Assembly (NCBI GenBank): GCA_003255065.1
Contig: QAOA01000573.1
Coordinates: 593,854 to 657,853, forward strand
From: Cercis canadensis
Lineage: Eukaryota; Streptophyta; Magnoliopsida; Fabales; Fabaceae
Direction: 5' to 3'
DNA length: 64,000 nucleotides
The notes beneath the pieces are model-generated. The model did not search any database. It was not told the DNA's origin and was given only the letters and a program-made list of their open reading frames with translations. A program made the translations under genes and the position numbers. This document shows positions 25,074 through 45,756 of this stretch, one piece after another (the first letter of the stretch is position 1; the number at the start of each line of letters is the position of its first letter).

Positions 25074-25136
25074 ATATAGTTAATATAATATAAATTTTAT
25101 TCAATTTTAATAAAATTTAAATTATATTAACTATAT
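25074..25136. repeat. Strong 28-bp inverted repeat with 7-base loop
   Basis: Arms 25074-25101 and 25109-25136 are complementary over 28 bases with one mismatch; the loop is CAATTTT. It is entirely AT-rich apart from one G/C pair. Probably a MITE relic or cruciform-prone sequence about 575 bp before the GLR3.7-like start codon. Confidence 0.75.
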
Positions 25137-25710
25137 TTATATGATATAATTTAAATTTAAATTATATAAAATATCATTTGATGTGATATTATATCAGGTC
25201 AGAGTAAGAGAGTAGTGTCAGGTAAATAGAAATACCAATAATTCGTAAACTAAATTTGTCCCTCGAAATCTTCTGATAACTATTGAAGCTCTGTTTTTCT
25301 TAGCAATATATCATTATATCTCTCCCCCCAACCATGAGATTCTCAAATTCACAACTTTGGCATATTTTCCACAAGAATTTGGTTCAAAGGGTTCTTCACA
25401 TCGTGTTTTCATATACTCTTCTCACCAACCGATGCTCCACTGCTGGATGTTTGCTCCCTCTTGCTCCTCAAATGTATTAACTGCGGCTATATTGATGTCA
25501 GTGATAGACTTCTCTCAGCTGCTCAGTAGCAACTGGGCGGCTTAGTAGTTTAGTCAAGTGCTTATTAGCTTCAGGGAATTAATTCTGGGTTTTGTATTAG
25601 TCTTTTCCCTACCTTCAGTCATCTGGGTATGCAACAAAATGTAATCTTTGCCACATTTCATCCAGTTTTGCATAATTAGTAACACTGTCTTTGAACAAGC
25701 TTCGTCAAGT

Positions 25711-30420
<4,710 letters not shown>

Positions 30421-33400
30421 TTATGGTTGTCTGCAGAAGTGCTTGAACGGATACTCTTTTAGTGCAATTAGGTGATATATAACATTGATATTACATGGGT
30501 AGTTTGCTTATTTTGACCAAACTTCATGACAATGTTGTCTGTGTAGTTATAGTAATCATAGTCATATTATTGCTCTTCTGTTTAGATGGCCCTGTTACTA
30601 AAGACGGTTCCTTAAATACGACATATATGTTTCTAAGTTTCTATGCAATTTTGGAATTCCCCACATTGCCATTTATAAAAGAGGGAGGGGGTTAAGAATC
30701 CATTTCACCTTGTATATGTTATCGTTTTTCGAAATAATTAATAAAAGATAAATGATGAATATCTTTTGGGATAAGCCTATCCTTAAACCAGTGAATTTTG
30801 TCCTAACTCTTTGTAATGTGGAGGGAAATGATCTGCATTAAAAGGACAACAAAGTGTATGGGTCAAGCAGAGAGTAGGTAAAATATCAAAGTATCTGAGT
30901 CCCCACCAGGCACGGCGGCTTCAATGTTGTACGTGAATCACATCTTTCATTAACTAAACGCTTGTCCTTTAATTACCAAAAAAAAACGCTTGTCCTTGAG
31001 GACAAAACTTGCTCCATCTTTGCCCGCTTTGTTAAACTCCTGCCCCTCACATCTGGGACCTGTTTGTTTGACGCAATCTCTAAAACTGTTTCTTCAAACT
31101 TTTTAGCAATAAATTCTTTTAATTATGAAAAGTGAAAACAACAGTTTGCTCCTATTAATGCTCCATGCTAAATTTATTCTCTAGAACGTTCTCTTCTCTT
31201 TTCTTCTTTGGATCAATATCTTCATAGACTTCAATAATCAATGGAATGCATTATTATGTGGGTTTTTATTTTATTTTATCATTAGATATAGAATTAAATT
31301 TTTTTAGCTGAAAATATAAAAAATAAAAATTCAAACGTAAAATTTCAACATTTTTAAAAGTATTTTTTTTTTTAATTTGAAAAAGTGTATTAGTTAAAAG
31401 TTTTAATTTGGAGATACTAAATTAAACTCTTATTAAAATAGAAATAATAAAATTATGGGAGTAGAATACATTATCCTTCCGAATGCTGACATTTGAGCGT
31501 CTGCGTTGGTAGATAGAACTTGATTGCTTGAAAGAGACTTCTCTTCTGCACCCATCCCCTAGTATTGGACTCCATTGACTGTATCTCACAGGAAAAAGAA
31601 TATATATATATATATATATCAAATGAAACACGGCTCAAGGAAGAGTAAAGATATCAAAATAATTCTCAGAGAAAAGAATAGCATATTAGTTCTCTTCATA
31701 CTTGCTTCTTGCTTTTTTTTTTTTTTTTGAAATTGCTTTCGCATATGCCTTTCTTCTTCTTCTTCTTTTAAACACATCTACATTTCGTATTGGTTGCCCA
31801 ACTACCATTCATATGTGTGGGAGTCTAATCTATTGACTTTTTGTTTTTTGAGTTGATGATGTATATTTATGTTTGATTATGTCATCTTTTTATTCTAATT
31901 TGTTATGTAGTATTTCTTTGGGTTATGTTTTGACATATTTTCCATTGGGAAAATGCACATTTTTCGGCATTAAAACAACACTTATTTATTATAATCATAT
32001 CTCTTATACAATCAATAAAATAAAGTCCAAGGTTAGCATGCTGGGAAACACACAGTCTTGCACTGTTTCACGTTCACACACATTTAATTAAATAAGAGGT
32101 GTTTTTCTATTCTTATGGTATTTTTTCCTTATTCATACACCATTGTCTTTTCTTTTTATGTTGTTCTTTTTCCAGTGAGTCCTTTTTGAAGGTTAACAAG
32201 ACATTCTTGTCCTTTCTGTCATAGGTACACTAGAAAACGAACTCATGAATTAGCCATCTTTTGTTTTTTTTTTGTACAAACAGTGTCTTAGCTGAATCAT
32301 AATCTACTGGGTGCAATTATCTTTTTTTTTTTTTTTTTTTTTAATTACAGAACAAATTTGGGGATGGGGTTGCTGGGAGGGCGAAGAGAGGTTGGGGAAA
32401 ATTATTTCCATTCAAGTTAGAATCCAAACTTGTATTCACAGAACATTTAATTGACAATTAAGCCAAAACTAATTAACTTGTAATTAGAATTGTTTGTTTG
32501 TCTTACCAAACAAGGAAAAAGATATTATGTGTCCAACATCATTTGCTTATATAATACAAATAAATATGCTCTTATGCGATTGTGTCATCATCTTAGATTC
32601 CCTAATCTGTTGTGTTTTACCACTTTTTTTGCCACTTTGAAGTTGGCTACCACCATAGAACATTTGCTTTGCCAGTGGCTTAAGAAATTACAATATGATG
32701 AGACGTGACGGTGATATCTTGCATCCACATCCGTTGTCCCTTCTTTTTTCTTTTTTCAAAAATAAAATTCTCAGTTACACCATGAGGATATTGTTTTAGA
32801 ATGTGGATAGCCATTAAAGATCTATTCTTTTTCTTTTTTTTAATATACCTAAAAGTATAAGCGACACAACTAGTTCAAAATGATCACAAGAGCTAAATGT
32901 AGAGATTAAAAGCATTATCTTTTTTTTTTTTAAATGAAATAAATATTAAAAGAGTTTTCTTATTTTAAAGTCAACTTATAAGTTTTTTAGTTTCTAGATT
33001 GTGGATCCCACGTGTTACACACAATACAGAAGGATCCACTTGCCTTATCATTTTTTGTGGTTTTAATCCACTTGGCTTCTCTAATAGACAAATGCATTAT
33101 TTTAACAGATAAATTCTGAAGAGCCAATGGCCCCTCCCCTCCTCTGCATTTATTCTCGTGGAAATGAGATTATGGGAATTGAACTGTGCAATCTGAATTA
33201 GACAATTACAATGTAATCGTGTAAATTGAGGGGTGTGACCTCTCATCTCACGAGAGTGTCCTTCCTATTTTTCTGCCTCATTTGCAATCATTTTCAGACA
33301 CCATCATAATTTATCATTTATTGTCCAATTACATGTCAGAAAATTTGTAAATATCTCTGTTTACAGAGAAAGCTAAGCAATTTGTGGAATGAAAGTGAAG

Positions 33401-34069
33401 AGAATCTTTGAAAGCGACTGAACGATTCTTTCCTTGAGCTTTCAACACTGTAACCTCTTCTTTTGGCTGGTTATGTGAGTTATTCGAGTCTTCAATCACA
33501 TTCATATACAGATTCAGACTTCAGAAGTGTTCCAAGCTATTTATGCCTATTTGGCCTAGAGGTAATCTCAGATATTCTCTGCTCCGCCCTACTTCTTCTT
33601 GAAATCTCTGTTACTTTTTCTTTTCTATGTATTATTAAATTAAGCATGTGGGTCTTCACCAATTTATTTATATGTCTAGTTCAATGTTTCCTCTTTACAA
33701 TTCCTGAACTTGAGTGGGTTATTATGGCTCACTAATGAGCATATTTGAAAAGTCTAGATATGCTCATACCAAAATTGTTCAACTGGGTATCAATTTTGAA
33801 AGTCTACACATTGCTGCTTCTGCTTGAACGCTGAAGTCTATTTTCTACATGAATGAGTTCTTGGAATCTTTGGATTGGTGGGTTTTGTTTGATAACGGGC
33901 AGAGTATTATGGGAGGGATTTGTATTCTTAGAACCATGATGATTCTTATTTTGTTGTTTGTCTTTGTGCTGCAGAAATGGCTGACAGGTGCTTAGTTTTC
34001 TCGTACTGATGCTGGTCTAGACTGAAGAATTGGAATTGCAAATTGCAGGCTTTTGAAGCTTTTCTCGCA
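30421..34069. other. Intergenic region between the two GLR genes
   Basis: 3.6 kb of AT-rich DNA with poly(T) tracts and a TA microsatellite at about 31600-31619. The right third probably holds a 5' UTR exon and leader intron of the next gene: GT donor candidates occur near 33561 and AG acceptors near 33974 and 34048. No coding exon found. Confidence 0.5.
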
Positions 34070-38662
<4,593 letters not shown>

Positions 38663-39746
38663 TAAGTAACTTTGTGCTGCCTTCCTTACTTCTCATTAAT
38701 TTTGTGCTACCATATACTATCACCACAAACTAGTCTACACTAAAATGTGTTACACAGAATATCATTCACACAGTATAAAATAGCAAATAGATTATTTTTT
38801 CAACCAATTTGCACTGGGTTTAGACGATGATGGTTTTTTTTTTTTTTCTTTAAGGGTCCATGGGAACACGTGTTCAATGTACGAACATAATGTCGTGTTT
38901 CTATAGTGCAAACCTTTTTTACCAGAAAAGAAAAGAAAAAAGAAAACAAGTAATTGGCGTTTGTTGTACTTAAGATAAAAATGAGATAGGTGGCAAGAGT
39001 GTATTTATCTTAAGAAAAAAAGCACCCATAGACTAGTGCCACTTGTTATGGTAATTGAGCCATCACTATCAACATCAACCAAACAAAGATCCCGACAAAA
39101 CAGATTTTTCTATATCATATCATATCATATGCTGTGCTCTCATGGCATGACACCACACCATTACCCATTCTTAAATCTCCTACTTTGTGTCTACAAGTAG
39201 AACAGTTGAACTCAAATTCAAATTCTTCCCCTCCCCTTTTAGTTACGTTTACCTGTAAAGAAAGAAAAACATTACTACTCATAACGGAAATTTCACTCTC
39301 ATGTACATACAAATATTAAAATCAAATCAGCATTAGACAAATTTTTTAAAAGATAACAAAAAAATTGTTACCCAGTTAAATTTGTTGAAATTCCCAAGAT
39401 ACCCTCCTGATTTGAAACTGACACGAGGGCAGTGAATGCCGGCCATTTCTTCGAACATCATAGTACAGTAGTGGTCAACGGTCCCGTTAAAGTAGTCTGG
39501 TTGATAGCAAAAAAGTCGTTGTAACTGAAAACTTTTAAAATCAATAAATAGATAAAATAGAAAAGGGAATATCCCGAGAATGCCCCCACGTTTTAAAAAT
39601 ATGAGAGCAGTAGGGGCTAAACTTTCATTTTCATGGCCAAAATAGACAGAGAGGGGAGAAGACTAAGAACGCTCACTTCTTGGACTTGAGGCCATCCATT
39701 CCATAAAATCACACACGCAAATTCTATTAATATTAATATTAATATT
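38663..39746. other. Spacer between GLR3.4-like gene and the SGP GTPase
   Basis: GLR 3' UTR followed by the promoter and leader of the GTPase gene. The last bases before the ATG are a short TAATAT repeat (about 39726-39746). No exon recognised. Confidence 0.5.
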
Positions 39747-41676
39747 ATGACTCCGCTTTGCCGTTGCCGGAAACTCCATCACTTCAGCCTTAGACGTCGG
39801 ATTCAACACCGCATTTGCATCCTCCGCCGCTGCATTATCCGCCTCTTTGATAGCTTCCTCGTATGCTCCGGCAAGAAGCCTTCTCGCTACCGCATGTTGC
39901 CACATGCCTCAGCCGCCCCTTCTCCGCCGCCTCTGTCGTCCTCCGCCGACAATAGTTGTGAATTAGCTCAGGTCCCTCCTCTGTTCCACCCTGAGCTTGA
40001 TTCTGATTTGGTCGCTCTCAAGATCAGCTTGTTGGGTGACTGCCAAATTGGAAAGACCAGCTTTCTCGTTAGTCTCTTCATACACCATCTATCTTTTTTA
40101 AACAAAAATTTTAATTAATCTGTAAATTTTTTAACCTTTTTTTTTTAAAAAAAAATAAAAATTGTTGTTTGTGTTGCTGGTTGAAGGTGAAATATGCAGG
40201 GGATGAGAAAGTACAGGGAGCAGAACAGAAGAAAGGATTAAATCAGGTGGACAAAATTTTGAACGTGAAGGGAGCACGAATATCATATCGTATCTGGGAA
40301 GTAGAAGGTCGAAATCAACCCAAAAAAAAAAAAAAAGATTTTAATTAGTGATTTTACGTTACTTTTATCGTTAATATAATGATTAATCATATATATTAAT
40401 CTGCAGGTGATGGAAAATCCCAAGATCAAATCACAATGGCTTGTCAGGACTCCGTGGCAATTTTGATTATGTTTGATCTAACCAGTCGATGCACATTAAA
40501 CAGGTGCTTTCTTCACAACAATTATTCTTCCTTTTTTGGGTGATCGTATATGTTACTTTCTTTATGACTTAATCTAATTTCAGAAAAATTTTCCAACATT
40601 TTAAATTCTGGTAAATTTTTCCTTGGTTGTGGGTATTTGATTTCAGTGTCATAGGGTGGTATAAAGAAGCCAGGAAACACAATCAGGTATGATTTATGGT
40701 TTGACACTAATTAATTTATGTCTAAAGTTTAATAGTGAATGTGTCAAAATTAGTTATGAATTTTATGTTGATCCAGTGCGTGGGTGATTTTGCAGATTGC
40801 AATTCCAGTGTTGATAGGAAACAAGTTTGATGATTTCATTCAGCTCCCTATAGATCTGCAATGGACAATCGCAAGTCAGGTAAATTTTCCAGCTGAGTTG
40901 TAACTCAATAGCTTAGTCTTCTACCATTAATTTTGGTTCAAGCATGATCTTCCCAGATCTAACCCAAAAAGAAAGAAAAAGATATTATGTTCATGCCAAG
41001 TAATCAAATCTTCAAACCTCGAATATTCATGATTATACAATCGAGCTTGTTTTGAAATTTGTCAATTCATTTTTTTGGGTACAGTAAAGTTGCACTAACA
41101 GAGAAGTTAGGGTTAGGCTACATTTCTTAAAGCAATGAATTGTTTTTACATATTATTATATAAATATGATAGTTGCTCATCACACCTAATCATCCAAGAG
41201 TTATGAAAGGGGTATTTTGGTCGAAGAAGCATACTCGAATTGGTATATATTTAATAAGAGAGATGGATAAGGACTAACCATAAGACTTTTCAAACATTTT
41301 ATAAGTTAATGCTATAGACATATTATGAACCTTTTCAGTCTCATAAACAGGTAATGTTGTTTGCATGTAAGTTTAATTGGGCACGTGTAAGTAGTATTAT
41401 TCTATGGACCCATTTGTACATATTTGCCAACCCATATATTGACAAGCATTTTCCAAGATTGCCAAATTTTGTGTTGAGAAAGTGAAGTTTGTTAAGCATG
41501 AGATGGTGCAGGCAAGAGCATATGCAAAGGCCCTCAATGCACCGCTGTTCTTTTCCAGTGCAACGTACAACATCAACGTGAATAAGATCTTCAAATTCAT
41601 CACAGCCAAACTGTTGGACCTACCATGGACAGTGGAACGAAACCTCACCATCGGGGAGCCATTAATTGATTTCTAA
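39747..41676 (+). CDS. SGP1: SGP-type (Spg1/Tem1-like) Ras-superfamily small GTPase
   Basis: Six exons: 39747-40067, 40187-40307, 40407-40503, 40647-40686, 40796-40879, 41512-41676; 275 aa. It is the plant counterpart of yeast Spg1/Tem1, the GTPase that triggers septation/mitotic exit through a MAP4K cascade; in Arabidopsis SGP proteins partner MAP4K-type kinases. An unusual basic N-terminal extension (about 90 aa, Arg/Cys-rich) precedes the G domain. Motifs: P-loop GDCQIGKTS (97-105), G3 region WEVEGDGKSQDQ (no classical DTAGQ, as is normal for this family), G4 NKFD (202-205), and a conserved C-terminal stretch ending ERNLTIGEPLIDF. There is no CAAX box, so membrane attachment by prenylation is not expected. 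SGP1 and SGP2 cannot be separated here; the nearby DTX40-like genes recall the DTX40-SGP2 pair of Arabidopsis chromosome 3. Confidence 0.93.
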
Positions 41677-42527
41677 CCCCTACAACTACATACAATGTTG
41701 GAACCACGTTTCCAATCAGGCAAATCCACAGTCAACCGGCCCCAGATTATTCGATCTGAGGAGCTTTCGAGTTGTTGGGTTTAAATCAAAGACTCTTTTA
41801 AGGGAATCAAAAGAAAAGTGAGAAATAAAAGAAACTACGAAACAGAGGATTCAAGTTAAGGATCTCAAAAGACAGCAGGCAAATATTCAATGACCCACCA
41901 CTGCTCTTGCTATGAACTATCAATGGCCAAAACTGCTCACAAGAAACCTGTGAAAAGCTCATGTCTCAGCTATTGTAATCATTAGCTCCTGAATAAATAT
42001 ATCGTTTGAAACTGTTGCCTTGTTTTCGTTCTTACAGCAGTCTTGAGACATCTCTGGATTACTAGCATCTCATATCATCCCAGAATCACATGTAAGGAAG
42101 AAAGATTACTAGCACTTGATATCATCCTACAACCGTGCATAAGGAAGAAAGACGTATATTTCATTGTTTTCATCAGGTGGAATTTGTATTGATAGTAGTA
42201 GACGAGAAAAAAGTATCAATACAAACAACCAATCAACCCCATAGTATGAATCTAAGGAGCTTAATTTGTTACCATCAAATATTATCATGAAAATTATTCA
42301 ACAAAGACCTATTATTAGACAGATAGCAGAATACGCAAGTAAAATAAATTGGTATAAACAGATAGTCTCACAAGAACCAATTAGAATATATGGAGGAAGT
42401 GGTAGCTTCCTTGGTCTCACCAAATTTTTAAGAATTTCATCCATTGGTAAGGTGAAGTCAAAACTAATAGACCAAAAGAAAGCAAGTGGCTGCCGAACTT
42501 GTTTTTGAAGGAATTTATGGAGGCGCA
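41677..42527. other. Convergent 3' flanks
   Basis: Space between the GTPase gene (plus) and the 87-aa gene (minus), which converge. It should hold both 3' UTRs. No exon seen. Confidence 0.5.
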
Positions 42528-44512
42528 CTACTCAAGTTTCACCTCACTTTTTGGGGGATCCAACTGTAAATAGGTATATGGTTCTGTCGGTTCCTCCCTG
42601 CAATTGGCCACAAATGTGTTATGAGCAGCAGCAATAGAATATACTCGATAAAGCAAGCAGACAAATTTTACAGGGAAAGTCAACATTCTCAAGAAAAGAT
42701 GGGCAAATATGCCTAGAGATACAAAGGGCTATTTCAGGGTATAAAAACCTAAGCAGAAATCAATCCAATTCTGATAAGGGGGGACCTTAGCTAGTAAAGC
42801 TGCTTCAGGATATAAGAACTTGAAGTTGAATGCTGAATTAATTTAGATTATTGAAAGGTATAGATCAAAAACACAGACTCTTAAGAGCATATTAGTATTG
42901 CATGATAAATATTAATCATACCCAGGTTTAGAGCGCATGCACTGCCAGAAAAGCTTGAAAGGTCCTGGAACTGTCTTGAATGGGTTTCCTTCAAAACAAG
43001 CCTACAGAACAAACAAATTCATTAACTTCTAAATCTTGTCTTTAAATATTCAAACAGAAATAAGAAGTTTACGCCCAATAAATACATACGAAAAATATGG
43101 CAAAACCAAGAGAACATGCTGAAATGACCTCAGTCCAAATTCTGTCAACCAAATCCATCATGACTACACTATTCTGCCATGAATTCTATAGGCAGATACT
43201 TTCTTCTTTTCCTCTCAAAATATGTCAAAGCTTTTACTTATCTTTAGGATTCAATTACACGTTTGTTCAATTGATTCTGTTTGAAGATCTCTCTCCTTCC
43301 CAAAGTTTATTCTAACAATGTGATTAAATTAAGCATGAGAGAAAAAAATTTATGATAGAATAAAGTACTACTCATTGGCAAAAAAATGTAGCAGGCAGGT
43401 TGCAAGGAATAACAAGCCTAGCGTATCATCACTTGGTTTTGTATAATGCTACTCAATTTATCTTTCTTTCATCTCCAAGCAAGATATTACCCTTTGTCCC
43501 TATATAAAGTTAGGGCTTCACCATGCATTCAACTTACTCATTTGAAGGGTTAGAATAAAATAAAGAAGCCAAGTAAATAAGGCATTCCTTAGGAACTCAT
43601 TCCTCCTTCACTTTTTGTTCCGTATGAACGTGGGCAGAAAGCACAGGGAACGGAAAGGCTTTGAATGGAACTTTATGAACTTTCAAATTTATCCACCAAA
43701 AATAAAATGGAAATTAATTTACAAAAAAGCAGGTAAATTAAATAGTAAAGTTCTATGAAAACTCTTTCCTTTCCATTCCATTCCACTGTGTTAGCAAATG
43801 TACATATCTCAATTCTTTTCCTTCCCTCAAGGTAAACTATCCCAACAAAGAAATGATCATTAGTATTCTTTTCATTCTATTCCACTCCTTAATGACTATT
43901 GTAATCACTATTATTCCATCTATCCAAACAAACTAATAAGAGAAACAGGTTGCTTGAATCAAAGGATCCACGATCATCTCAATGCAAAACTTCCGAGCCA
44001 CAAAGTGAAACCAAATTCATGTTAAGTTTAGCGCAATTCCCCTGCTCCAATTCTATTTCCATTTCAGACTTATTTTCATCTAAATCAAGCCCAAGAGACA
44101 AATCAAGTGTAGCACAATGTACTATAATTTCAGCTGCACCGTGACAACACACCTTCGTCTTTCCATTTGGCTGATTTCGAGCATAAGCATGAAAGCCACT
44201 CATAATTCGTCAAAATTCAAAACCTAGAATCCTTTTCTCACTACGAGGACTCTAAAAACCAAAAATTTATCCCACACTTGTACTTAGACTACTAGCATAA
44301 TCCAGTAAAAAATCTAAATTGCCTCGTAAACAAAAAAAATCTGACTGAATTACTACAATAAAATTGAAGTGTAGGGCATTGCAGATGGGGATTTTTACCT
44401 GGACGACATCTTCAGCTCTGTCATTGCATCGGTGAGCTTTTGGTTCACGATGATCTCCTTCTGGCATTCCCCATGGACTCTCTCTCCTCGGCACCGGTCT
44501 TGTCTCGCTCAT
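42528..44512 (-). CDS. Conserved 87-aa plant protein of unknown function
   Basis: Three small exons on the minus strand: 44512-44399, 43001-42922, 42597-42528, all with GT-AG borders and matching phases, giving 87 aa. The N-terminal part is basic and proline-rich (MSETRPVPRRESPWGMP, then HRCNDRAEDVVQ); the middle reads ACFEGNPFKTVPGPF and LFWQCMRSKPG; the end reads EEPTEPYTYLQLDPPKSEVKLE split across 20 residues plus the stop. There are two Cys in the middle exon and one in the first, but no known domain, signal peptide or membrane span. I recall a similar small protein at Arabidopsis At1g05205, next to GLR3.4 and TMEM97, as here. Its start codon lies 328 bp from that of the divergent TMEM97 gene, so they probably share a bidirectional promoter. 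Function unknown. Confidence 0.85.
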
Positions 44513-44840
44513 CTTCTCTTCCCAATCCCTTATTCGTCTTCTTCCTTCTACTACTAGTAAACTATTGTTCGCAAAACCTCTATACCAGTGAAAAAGCTCA
44601 GGTAGGAAAAGTCCAAACGGTGTCGTTTAACTCTTATACTATTTTTGGGATTTTGTTTTTTTTTTTTTGCTATTTTTAAAACAACCTCATACGAGGATTC
44701 AAAGACGGAGCTTCGTCAAATCTTCAAGATCCCCTTTTTCCTGCAACCCTTCTCCCTCTGTCTCTCTTCCACTCTGTTTCCTCCCATCATACCCTGAGAA
44801 AGATCGAAGAAAACAGACAAGCTTAAGAGACAAAAAGGAA
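44513..44840. promoter_or_regulatory. Putative bidirectional promoter and leaders
   Basis: Only 328 bp separate the start codons of the divergent 87-aa gene and the TMEM97-like gene. The interval is pyrimidine-rich with a poly(T) tract at about 44656-44668; no TATA box is evident on either side, as is usual for housekeeping head-to-head pairs. Confidence 0.55.
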
Positions 44841-45756
44841 ATGGGGTTTATGGTAAAGCTTATAGATGCTACATTGTTCTTCTCTTTCCTCGTTGTAGCA
44901 CTCGCAGCTCCACTTTTAGACGCTCAAACCTGTTTACCTCTCACTTACTTTCCAGACTTCCTTATTGACCTTAAGAAGTGGTACAGCCACGAGTATGGTG
45001 ACTATCTTATGACTGAGAAGCCCCATTTTTTTGTTGGGTTGGTTTGGCTTGAGTTACTCTTTCAATGGCCGCTTGTTCTTCTCAATCTCTATGCGATTTT
45101 GGCTGGAAAACCTTGGTTTAAGACCACTTGCTTGATCTATGGTGCCTCTTTGTCTACTTCCATGGTATTTGTTTAAACTACTTCTGCTTTCCTTTTCACC
45201 TTAACATTTCCTTTCAATTATTACAATTGCTTCTCTATTTTCTGAATTGCGAAATATCTCTTTTTATCATGTCTATGGATCCTGTGCTGTATGAATGATT
45301 AGGCTTATAATTTATAAATGATTAACACTTATCTCGTGTATGGATGAAGAAAAAATAAAACATTTTTCATGGCAAAGAGATTGGTGGCATGTTGCCTTTC
45401 TCATCAGCTATAAATGCATTACCCTTCTAATCCTAACTGTGACCTACCTGTTTTGGTTTTCTGTTCTGGCATTTGTTTCCTTGGAGTTGGAGCTCTTCTG
45501 GACTCCATCCCAACTATGGATGGTGTCATATTGTTTCTTATTTGTTAATATATTTTGGTTTTTTCGTATGTTTCAGGTTGCTCTGTTATCAGAAATGATG
45601 GGTTCGAAAAAGGCATCTGATAAGCTATTGTCTTTGTACTTCCCTTTCATGGGTTTAGGTGTTCTAGCAATTCTGCGGGGGTTGCTACCACATTCCACCA
45701 GGACATTTTCATCCATTGGAAAGAGACATGCAATTGCCAGGAAAAAGAGAGCTTAA
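44841..45756 (+). CDS. TMEM97/sigma-2-receptor-like membrane protein (EXPERA domain)
   Basis: Two exons: 44841-45164 and 45577-45756; 167 aa (human TMEM97 is 176 aa). Predicted four-helix EXPERA-fold membrane protein of the ER, the family of sigma-2 receptor and EBP, which bind sterols and hydrophobic amines. The three acidic residues that line the ligand pocket in TMEM97 (Asp29, Asp56, Glu73) have counterparts: Asp27 in LLDAQTCLP, Asp54 in HEYGDYLM, Glu71 in WLELLFQWP. The protein ends KKRA, a KKxx dilysine signal for ER retention. Arabidopsis has relatives at At1g05210/At1g05220 and At2g32380, beside GLR3 and HDG genes. Start: first ATG after the leader (MGFMVKL); upstream in-frame codons encode a basic, non-conserved extension. 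Confidence 0.92.

Larger units (their letters stand above)
22751..25710. other. Divergent intergenic region between RPL6 and the GLR3.7-like gene
   Basis: About 3 kb, strongly AT-rich, shared upstream region of two divergently transcribed genes. It holds a foldback MITE (about 23655-23935) and a strong inverted repeat (25074-25136). A 20-bp local duplication (CTATGTATAATTTTT) occurs near 24727-24770. No exon found. Confidence 0.6.

Noticed and set aside
25648-25710. Upstream extension of the GLR3.7-like first exon
   Set aside because: The added residues are not hydrophobic-signal-like; ATG 25711 starts directly on a good signal peptide.
43979-44203. Minus-strand open frame inside the first intron of the 87-aa gene
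   Set aside because: It begins within intron sequence, shows no constrained-looking motif, and the exon model works cleanly without it.
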